In this document: one piece after another, positions 7,007 through 11,838 of the stretch | Position numbering within the stretch: the first letter of the stretch is position 1 | Layout: each line of letters starts with the position of its first letter | Source of the DNA: a bacterium | GTDB lineage: Bacteria; UBA9089; UBA9088 | Assembly (NCBI GenBank): GCA_003498085.1 | Contig: DNCM01000176.1 | Location: 1 to 11,838, forward strand | DNA length: 11,838 bases | Direction of reading: 5' to 3' | Notes under the pieces: generated by a model | Database searches by the model: none | Told to the model about the DNA's origin: nothing | Seen by the model: only the letters and a program-made list of their open reading frames with translations | Position numbers and translations under genes: made by a program

Positions 7007-8715
7007 GATTTGTATAATTTTTCATATAGGGGAAGACCATCTTTTTCAATTAATTCTTCATAAGCCCCTTCTTTGATGATCCTTCCTCTATCAATTGCAA
7101 TAATCCTATCTGAATGGATCAATGTAGAAAACCTGTGAGCGATTACCAGCATCGTTGTTCCAAGAGAGCTAATCTCTGAAATCGCAGAGACAATTGCTCT
7201 TTCTGATTCATAGTCTAAGTTTGATGTTGCCTCATCTAAAATGAAGATTTTTGGTTCAAGAATCAATGCCCTTGCTATTGCTATCCTCTGCTTTTGTCCT
7301 GAAGAAAGTTTTAAACCATATTCTCCAACATCTGTATCATATTTATCAGGAAGGCTCATGATAAAATCGTGACAATGAGCAAGTTTTGAAGCTTCCTTTA
7401 TTTGTTCATCGGAAAATAAAGACATCCCATATCCAATGTTTTCCTTTATTGTTCCAGAAAATAGAACAGGCTCCTGTGGAACAAAGCCTATCTGTTGCCT
7501 TAACGAAGAAATAGTAAATTCAGAGATATTGTATCCATCGATAGTAATCTCTCCACTAGTTGGCTCATAGAGTCTGACAATAAGGTTTGCAAGGGTTGTT
7601 TTTCCGGAGCCAGATTGTCCAACAATACCAATAGTTTCACCAGGCTTTATTTCAAGATTTATATCAGAAAGGATAATATCTGTATCATAGGCAAAGGAGA
7701 GATTTTCAATTTTTATTCTACCCTCCTTTATTTCAATGGACATTGCTCCTTTTTTTTCCCTTATAAAGTCTCTGTCATCAATTATCTCAAATATATGGAT
7801 ACCAGAAGAAATTGCCTGTTGTATAATAAGATTTGCCTTTGTAATCGCCTTTATTGGCCCTGATATTGTCCCAATATAGAAGAAAAATGCAACGAGTTTT
7901 CCAGTTGTGAGATTCCCTTCTATTACTTGATAAGCACCATATCCACATAAAACGATTATCGCAATTGTCCCAAGCAATTCAACCAATGGAGCAGAAAGTG
8001 CCATAAGTTTTATATTTTTTTTCATAAGAGAGAAGTATTCTAGGTTTTTGTTTTTAAACCTCTCCTTTTCTTTTCCTTCCCTTACAAACAACTTTACTGT
8101 TTTTATATTGTGCATTGTCTCGCTTGTCAATCCGGTAAGATCGGCAAGTCTCCTTTGGCAAGATAAAGTTATCTCTCCCATCCTTTTGCCAAATTTTATG
8201 ATTATCTTCATAACCAGTGGTGCAACGATTAAGGCAAATAAAGTCATCTTCCAGTGAATATAAAAGAGGATTCCTAAAGAGACAACAATAATAACAGGGT
8301 TTTTTATCAAAGAGATTACCTCTTCAGAAAAAAAGTTTTTAAGAAGTAATACATCGTTTGTTATCCGTGAAATGATCTCGCCTTTTTTTCTTTTTCCATA
8401 GAAATTCATTGAAACATCCATAAGATGGTTAAACACTTCACATCTTATTTCAAATATTATCTTTTCCCCAATAAGATTTAAGAAAAGACTTTGTCCATAC
8501 CTTGATATACCCAAGAAAATTGCAATCCCTAAGCTTTGGACAACGATTAAATTTATGAGGAAAATGTCCTTTTTTGACAAATTATCAATAAGTTCCTTCA
8601 TCATCCAGGGAAGTGCAACTTTACAGAGTGAATTAACAAGCATAAATAGACATGCTAAAATAAAAAGCCCTTTAAAGGGCAGAAGGTATTTAATAAGTCT
8701 TAGGAAGTTTTGCAT
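7003..8715 (-). CDS. MsbA-like ABC exporter half-transporter (fused permease and ATPase)
   Basis: A 570-residue type IV ABC exporter that would act as a homodimer in the inner membrane. The membrane domain spans 1-~315 with six hydrophobic segments (about 15-35, 52-70, 135-153, 157-175, 243-262, 272-290). The ATPase domain (~335-570) is complete: Walker A GQSGSGKT (366-373), Q-loop Gln414 in FVPQEPVLFSGT, signature LSSGQ (470-474), Walker B FILDE (491-495), D-loop SNLD (498-501) and switch His527. The domain order, length and intracellular loop (MNFYGKRKKGEIISRITND, 103-121) match the MsbA/lipid-multidrug exporter group. A lipid A core flippase role fits the neighbouring kdsD, but sequence alone cannot separate it from drug or peptide exporters. 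It is last in the operon: ATG follows the ispE stop by 3 nt, with no Shine-Dalgarno, so coupling is likely. Confidence 0.9.
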   Translation of the reverse strand: MQNFLRLIKYLLPFKGLFILACLFMLVNSLCKVALPWMMKELIDNLSKKDIFLINLIVVQSLGIAIFLGISRYGQSLFLNLIGEKIIFEIRCEVFNHLMDVSMNFYGKRKKGEIISRITNDVLLLKNFFSEEVISLIKNPVIIVVSLGILFYIHWKMTLFALIVAPLVMKIIIKFGKRMGEITLSCQRRLADLTGLTSETMHNIKTVKLFVREGKEKERFKNKNLEYFSLMKKNIKLMALSAPLVELLGTIAIIVLCGYGAYQVIEGNLTTGKLVAFFFYIGTISGPIKAITKANLIIQQAISSGIHIFEIIDDRDFIREKKGAMSIEIKEGRIKIENLSFAYDTDIILSDINLEIKPGETIGIVGQSGSGKTTLANLIVRLYEPTSGEITIDGYNISEFTISSLRQQIGFVPQEPVLFSGTIKENIGYGMSLFSDEQIKEASKLAHCHDFIMSLPDKYDTDVGEYGLKLSSGQKQRIAIARALILEPKIFILDEATSNLDYESERAIVSAISEISSLGTTMLVIAHRFSTLIHSDRIIAIDRGRIIKEGAYEELIEKDGLPLYEKLYKS

Positions 8716-8718
8716 AGT

Positions 8719-9564
8719 TTACACAGGTTCTGTTACAAGTGCTTTGATGTTTGAAGAAATAAGCTTGTCCATTATTCTCTCTACCTTTCTCTTATCATCA
8801 ACAATCCCAAATACTGTTGGACCAGAGCCTGACATTAGGGCATTCAATGCACCTTCTTTAATAAGTATATTTTTTACCTCTTCTATCTCTGGATGGTTTT
8901 TAATAACTACAGACTCAAGGTCGTTATGTAAATTTTTTGCAATTCCATACAGATCACCATTTTTTATCGCCAAAATGATATTTTCTATTTTTAATTTTGA
9001 ATTTTTAATTTTGAATTTTTCATATACCTCTTTTGTTACCAACATAAAATCAAAAACTACAAGTACAAAATAACACTTTGGAATAGAAGGAAGCTTTTTA
9101 AGCTTTGTTCCTATCCCTTCTCCAAGTCTAGTCCCTCCATCTATAAAATATGGAACATCAGCACCAAGCATCCTCCCAAGTGCTTTTAGTTCCTTTTTTG
9201 AAAGACCAAGATCCCAAAATTCGTTCAATCCTAAAAGACAGCTTGCTGTATCAGATGAACCACCACCTAAACCAGAGGCAATCGGAATATTTTTTTGCAA
9301 AACTATCCTTGCACCTTTTTTCTTTTTTACATAATCCATTAAAAGAATACCCCCTTTATAGACAAGATTGTCCTCTTGGTTTATAGAAGGACAGGACACA
9401 ATAAAATCTTTGGATGGATAGATATAAATTTTGTCATAAAGGCTTATTGTCTGGAAAACCGTCTCGATATTATGGAAACCATTCCTTCTTTTTCCAAGAA
9501 CCTTTAAAAAAAGATTTACTTTAGCCGGTGCATTTATCGTAAATGAGTTTTTGAGAAAGGACAT
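8719..9564 (-). CDS. ispE: 4-diphosphocytidyl-2-C-methyl-D-erythritol kinase (IspE)
   Basis: Phosphorylates CDP-ME at the 2-hydroxyl with ATP, fourth step of the MEP isoprenoid pathway; cytoplasmic GHMP kinase. From ATG 9564 it has 281 residues, a usual length. Seen: APAKVNLFLKV with catalytic Lys15, RRNGFHNIETVFQTISLYD, the ATP loop IPIASGLGGGSSDTA (93-107), GADVPYF with catalytic Asp136, GEGIG (148-152), and MSGSGPTVFG in the C-terminal GHMP domain. Residues 182-194 (EKFKIKNSKLKIE region) are encoded by a heptamer repeat lying in a loop. The frame stays open upstream to GTG 9567 and TTG 9570. A GGAAGGGAA stretch (9585-9577) is better spaced for TTG or GTG than for ATG, so the start is ambiguous by 1-2 codons. 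It overlaps the S1 gene end by 44-50 nt. Confidence 0.93.
   Translation of the reverse strand: MSFLKNSFTINAPAKVNLFLKVLGKRRNGFHNIETVFQTISLYDKIYIYPSKDFIVSCPSINQEDNLVYKGGILLMDYVKKKKGARIVLQKNIPIASGLGGGSSDTASCLLGLNEFWDLGLSKKELKALGRMLGADVPYFIDGGTRLGEGIGTKLKKLPSIPKCYFVLVVFDFMLVTKEVYEKFKIKNSKLKIENIILAIKNGDLYGIAKNLHNDLESVVIKNHPEIEEVKNILIKEGALNALMSGSGPTVFGIVDDKRKVERIMDKLISSNIKALVTEPV
8985..9019 (-). repeat. in-frame heptamer repeat (5 x AAAATTM-like) inside ispE
   Basis: On the coding (minus) strand five 7-nt units run without gap: AAAATTC, AAAATTA, AAAATTC, AAAATTA, AAAATAG. They encode the lysine-rich FKIKNSKLKIE segment. Same length (35 nt), unit size and A-rich coding orientation as the repeat in the DUF2723 gene at 4634-4668, though the unit differs. 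Confidence 0.8.
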
Positions 9565-10738
9565 CACCAAGCTTCATTCCCTTCCATTTCTCTTGTTTTG
9601 CAAGAAATGCATTTATCTCGTCACTTTCTTCTTTTATATTTTTTAAACTTAAGGTAAGCCGTTTATGTTTAGGATCTAATTCTATAACTTTTACCTTTAT
9701 CTCCTGACCCTCTTCTAATGTTCTTCCTTTTCCCAATTCACGATGAGGGAGAAAGCCCTCGATTTCTTCATCAACCTTTACAAAAGAGTACGAAGAGCTA
9801 ACTTTGGTTACCTTTCCAGAGATTACAGAGCCAACGCTTATTTTATCCTTTATGCTTTCCCATGGAGAAGGTTGAATTTCCTTTAGGCTTAGAGATACTT
9901 TGTTATTTTCACGGTCAACATTAAGAACAATCACTGATATTTTTTGGCCTTTCTTTACAATTTCTTTCGGATGGTTTATTCTTCTATGTGAAAGCTCAGA
10001 AATCGGAATAAGACCATCTATTCCACCTAAGTCAACAAATGCACCAAAATTAGTAAGTTTAACAATCTTACCTAAAACTCGCTCCCCTTCATTAAGCTCA
10101 CCTATAACTTTCTTTATTTTTTCTTTTTTCCTCTCATCCTCTGCCTTTTTTATAGAAAGAACGATATCTCTTTTTTTTCTATTAAATTCAATAATTTTTA
10201 ATTCATATGTCTTTCCAACATATTTTTCAAGATTCCTTACATAGGTTCTTCTTATCTGGGATTGGGGAATAAATCCAAAGACTCCATCAAAATCAACAAC
10301 CAAGCCACCCTTCACTTGGGAAATAACCTTTCCTTCAACGGAACTATCATTATCGAATGCATTTTGAAGTTTGCCTAAGATTTTTATAAGGTCTGCTCTT
10401 TTTTTGGAAAAAACAGGATTTCCTTCCCAATTATCAAGAGAAAGAACAATCACATTGATTTTATCGCCAATTTTTACTACTTCGCTTGGGTCTTTGAAAT
10501 CTTTCAAGGACAATTCATCCAAAGGGATGATTCCTTCTTGCTTTGTCCCAGTAGAAATAAGGATACCTTCTCTGCTACAATCGACGACAACTCCTTCTAC
10601 TATCATTCCTGGATTTATTTTTTTAAAACCACTTTCATATAAGAGAAAGGACTGTTTATCTTCTTTTCCTTCTTTTATTTCCTTTGTTATTTTATCCTCA
10701 AGTTCTCTTATTGCTCTGGAAATGATATCATCCTTCAT
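9521..10738 (-). CDS. rpsA: four-domain S1 RNA-binding protein (30S ribosomal protein S1-like)
   Basis: A 405-residue protein with four S1 OB-fold repeats, about 42-113 (GMIVEGVVVDCSREGILIS), 132-197 (VEGKVISQVKGGLVVDFDGVFGFIP), 217-286 (GERVLGKIVKLTNFGAFVDLG, GLIPISELS) and 301-367 (GSVISGKVTKVSSSYSFVKV). The third is the most canonical; the first two are divergent, as in S1 repeats that bind the ribosome. Expected role: mRNA capture on the 30S subunit. Enterobacterial S1 has six domains; shorter four-domain versions occur in other phyla, so the ribosomal assignment is likely but not certain. A charged C-terminal tail (368-405) follows. The ATG lies inside the end of folD (11-nt overlap, 10728-10738), with only a weak purine stretch upstream, so translation is probably coupled. 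The last 44-50 nt overlap ispE. Confidence 0.85.
   Translation of the reverse strand: MKDDIISRAIRELEDKITKEIKEGKEDKQSFLLYESGFKKINPGMIVEGVVVDCSREGILISTGTKQEGIIPLDELSLKDFKDPSEVVKIGDKINVIVLSLDNWEGNPVFSKKRADLIKILGKLQNAFDNDSSVEGKVISQVKGGLVVDFDGVFGFIPQSQIRRTYVRNLEKYVGKTYELKIIEFNRKKRDIVLSIKKAEDERKKEKIKKVIGELNEGERVLGKIVKLTNFGAFVDLGGIDGLIPISELSHRRINHPKEIVKKGQKISVIVLNVDRENNKVSLSLKEIQPSPWESIKDKISVGSVISGKVTKVSSSYSFVKVDEEIEGFLPHRELGKGRTLEEGQEIKVKVIELDPKHKRLTLSLKNIKEESDEINAFLAKQEKWKGMKLGDVLSQKLIYDKCTG
9577..9585 (-). promoter_or_regulatory. Shine-Dalgarno-like stretch before ispE
   Basis: GGAAGGGAA on the minus strand, inside the end of the S1 gene, is the only convincing Shine-Dalgarno-like sequence I see before any gene in the window. 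It ends 6 nt before TTG 9570, 9 before GTG 9567 and 12 before ATG 9564. It bears on which ispE start is used; it is also simply S1 coding sequence, so the match may be chance. Confidence 0.4.
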
Positions 10739-11603
10739 TTAGATGTCTTTCTGCTGATACAACCGTATTTACCATAAGCATTGTTATAGTCATAGGACCA
10801 ACGCCACCAGGAACAGGTGTTATGAGACTTGCTTTTTTGGATACTTCATCAAAATCTACATCACCAACAATCTTATCATCTACCCTATTTATTCCAACAT
10901 CAATTACAACTACTCCCTCTTTTACCATATCTTGCTTTACAAACTTCGGTTTCCCTATTGCAGCAATCAGTATATCACCATTTTTGCAAATGTTTGCAAG
11001 ATCCTGTGTTTTTGAGTGACAGATTGTAACTGTGGCATTTGCAGAAAGAAGAAGCATTGCTATCGGTTTTCCAACAATATTAGATCTTCCCAAAACAACA
11101 GCGTTTGCCCCTTCTAACTTGATATTTTTTCTGATCAGCATCTCCATAATTCCATAAGGTGTTGCAGGTAAGAAAAGCTTATTTTTTTTCATGTTATTGT
11201 AATCCTTCTCGCAGAAAAACCTTCCAACGCTATAAAAGTGAAATCCGTCGACATCCTTATCTGGCGAAATAGAAGCTAAAATATTCATTTCGTCCAAGTG
11301 CTTGGGAAGTGGAAGTTGAACAAGGATTCCATCTATCTTGTCTTCTTGGTTTAGCTTATGAATAAGAGAAACAAGGTCTTCTTGGGTTATATTCTCATCA
11401 AGATTATATTGCTCTGAATATATGCCGAGAGACTCGCAAGCTAACCCCTTATTTCTTACATAAATAATAGAAGCAGGGCTCTTGCCAACTAGGATTGTAG
11501 CAAGACCTGGAGTTTTACCCTTTCTCTTTAATTCATCAATCTTTAATTTTAACTCAGCTTTTATCTCTTCTGCTAGTTCCTTTCCACTTATTATATTAGC
11601 CAT
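10728..11603 (-). CDS. folD: bifunctional methylenetetrahydrofolate dehydrogenase / methenyltetrahydrofolate cyclohydrolase (FolD)
   Basis: Converts 5,10-methylene-THF to 5,10-methenyl-THF (NAD(P)-dependent) and hydrolyses it to 10-formyl-THF, supplying one-carbon units; cytoplasmic. It has 291 residues, typical length. Motifs: PASIIYVRNKGLACESLGI (43-61) with Tyr48 and catalytic Lys52; DGILVQLPLPKHL (91-103); SPDKDVDGFH (113-122) with the folate-contacting Asp; the Rossmann-type nucleotide-binding segment VVLGRSNIVGKP (169-180); ICHSKT (194-199); VVIDVGINR (232-240) and GDVDFDEV (247-254); and ITPVPGGVGPMTITML (261-276). All key residues are present. The ATG at 11603 has no Shine-Dalgarno but follows a strong promoter by 11 nt. 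First gene of the operon folD - S1 - ispE - ABC exporter; its end overlaps the S1 start. Confidence 0.97.
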   Translation of the reverse strand: MANIISGKELAEEIKAELKLKIDELKRKGKTPGLATILVGKSPASIIYVRNKGLACESLGIYSEQYNLDENITQEDLVSLIHKLNQEDKIDGILVQLPLPKHLDEMNILASISPDKDVDGFHFYSVGRFFCEKDYNNMKKNKLFLPATPYGIMEMLIRKNIKLEGANAVVLGRSNIVGKPIAMLLLSANATVTICHSKTQDLANICKNGDILIAAIGKPKFVKQDMVKEGVVVIDVGINRVDDKIVGDVDFDEVSKKASLITPVPGGVGPMTITMLMVNTVVSAERHLNEG

Positions 11604-11614
11604 CTTAATCCATA

Positions 11615-11643
11615 ATAATATCTCTTACAAAAGATTTTGTCAA
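11615..11643 (-). promoter_or_regulatory. sigma70-type promoter of the folD operon, near-leaderless
   Basis: On the minus strand a perfect TTGACA (11643-11638) is followed after 17 nt by TATTAT (11620-11615, one mismatch). Eleven nt separate it from the folD ATG at 11603, so the predicted leader is about 5 nt (TTAAG). Spacing is identical to the promoter at 882-910. It would drive the four-gene operon. Confidence 0.75.
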
Positions 11644-11668
11644 GGGTTTTTTGTTGTTTTCCGAGCAA

Positions 11669-11717
11669 AGCAGGTACATCCTAACCCACCCTACCTATGT
11701 CTTTCCCATAAGCAGGT
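11669..11717. repeat. G/C-rich repeat patch upstream of the folD promoter
   Basis: Directly behind the folD promoter the minus strand reads GGTAGGGTGGGTTAGG (11695-11680): four G-runs with short spacers. It is flanked by two copies of AGCAGGT on the plus strand (11669-11675 and 11711-11717). The composition stands out from the AT-rich surroundings. GTAGGGTGGGTTAG-like strings are, from memory, common in interspersed intergenic repeats of several bacterial groups, so this may be a remnant of one. Confidence 0.4.
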
Positions 11718-11734
11718 TTATTATAACTTTTCAT

Positions 11735-11778
11735 AAATAAATTCCCATTTTCCGCTACCTTGAAATGGGAATTGATTT
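11735..11778. repeat. strong inverted repeat, function unknown
   Basis: AATTCCCATTT (11740-11750) and AAATGGGAATT (11763-11773) are perfect 11-nt complements around a 12-nt centre. After one A/G mismatch, four more pairs (11735-11738 with 11775-11778) extend the stem to 15 of 16 pairs. Neither side is followed by a T-run, so it does not look like an intrinsic terminator. It could be a mobile-element end, a protein-binding site or an RNA hairpin. Confidence 0.6.
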
Positions 11779-11798
11779 CTTCAAAAAACCTCTAAAGT

Positions 11799-11827
11799 TT
11801 TAGTCCTAAAAAGCCGATTTATATAAT
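11799..11827 (+). promoter_or_regulatory. possible promoter of a + strand gene starting at the right edge
   Basis: A perfect TATAAT (11822-11827) lies 5 nt before an ATG at 11833-11835, the same tight -10-to-ATG spacing as the other promoters here. The -35 (TTTAGT, 11799-11804, 17 nt upstream) is poor. Only ATG GAG of any coding sequence is visible, so this rests on the spacing pattern. Confidence 0.3.
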
Positions 11828-11838
11828 GAGATATGGAG

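Noticed and set aside
8555..9073. A 172-residue plus-strand open frame
   Set aside because: It lies antisense across the ends of the ABC exporter gene and ispE, both of which have complete family motifs. Its translation is low-complexity Ser/Phe/Ile-rich, as expected from the complement of A-rich coding DNA.
10371..10742. A 123-residue plus-strand open frame opposite the S1 gene
   Set aside because: Fully antisense to well-supported S1 coding sequence, with no promoter or recognisable motif.
11482..11736. An 84-residue plus-strand open frame running out of folD into the intergenic region
   Set aside because: Mostly antisense to the folD N-terminus, with no domain and no initiation signal; its tail crosses the folD promoter and repeat patch.
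11715..11765. Short minus-strand frame starting at an ATG within the left arm of the inverted repeat (MKSYNKPAYGKDIGRVG)
   Set aside because: Only about 17 codons, no promoter or ribosome binding site, and it runs through repeat-like DNA.
11735..11778. The strong hairpin as a rho-independent terminator
   Set aside because: Neither strand shows a U-tract after the stem, and no gene visible here ends next to it.

Overview
The window is an AT-rich bacterial chromosome segment, densely packed on both strands. It comes from a Gram-negative, LPS-type organism: there is a Kdo-pathway enzyme (KdsD), an O-antigen-ligase-family membrane protein, a PorV/PorQ-type outer-membrane barrel, an MsbA-like ABC exporter and a MEP-pathway IspE. 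No gene fixes the phylum. The TPR-tailed membrane glycan enzymes, the PorV/PorQ protein and the near absence of Shine-Dalgarno sequences would fit an uncultured FCB-type or Omnitrophota/WOR-3-like lineage; this is inference.

Layout: 1-107 is the 3' end of a + strand gene, perhaps a transposase. 202-870 (-) is a short MTAP/PNP-family phosphorylase. From a divergent intergenic region (871-1063), rich in small palindromes, a + strand block begins: PorV/PorQ protein (1064-1933), TPR-tailed O-antigen ligase family protein (1933-4050, TAATG overlap), then from its own promoter a TPR-tailed DUF2723 glycosyltransferase-like protein (4098-6053) and kdsD (6050-7006, ATGA overlap). It meets a convergent - strand operon, the stop codons overlapping. 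Read 5' to 3' that operon is folD (11603-10728), a four-domain S1 protein (10738-9521), ispE (9564-8719) and an MsbA-like ABC exporter (8715-7003), with overlaps or a 3-nt gap between genes. The right end (11604-11838) holds the folD promoter, a G-rich/repeat patch, a strong inverted repeat and possibly the start of another + strand gene.

Functionally, the + block reads as envelope glycan assembly: Kdo precursor supply, glycan ligation or polymerisation, lipid-linked sugar transfer to surface polymers or proteins, and an outer-membrane barrel. The - operon is housekeeping (one-carbon metabolism, translation, isoprenoids) ending in an exporter that could flip the lipid A core made with KdsD's help.

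The least ordinary features are: (i) four good sigma70-type promoters, and a possible fifth at the right edge, all placed so that transcription would begin at or within about 5 nt of the start codon, implying leaderless mRNAs; (ii) two 35-nt, five-unit heptamer repeats lying in frame inside two unrelated genes (the DUF2723 gene and ispE); (iii) unexplained palindromic or repeat-like DNA in both larger intergenic regions. I saw no CRISPR array, tRNA, rRNA or clear rho-independent terminator.
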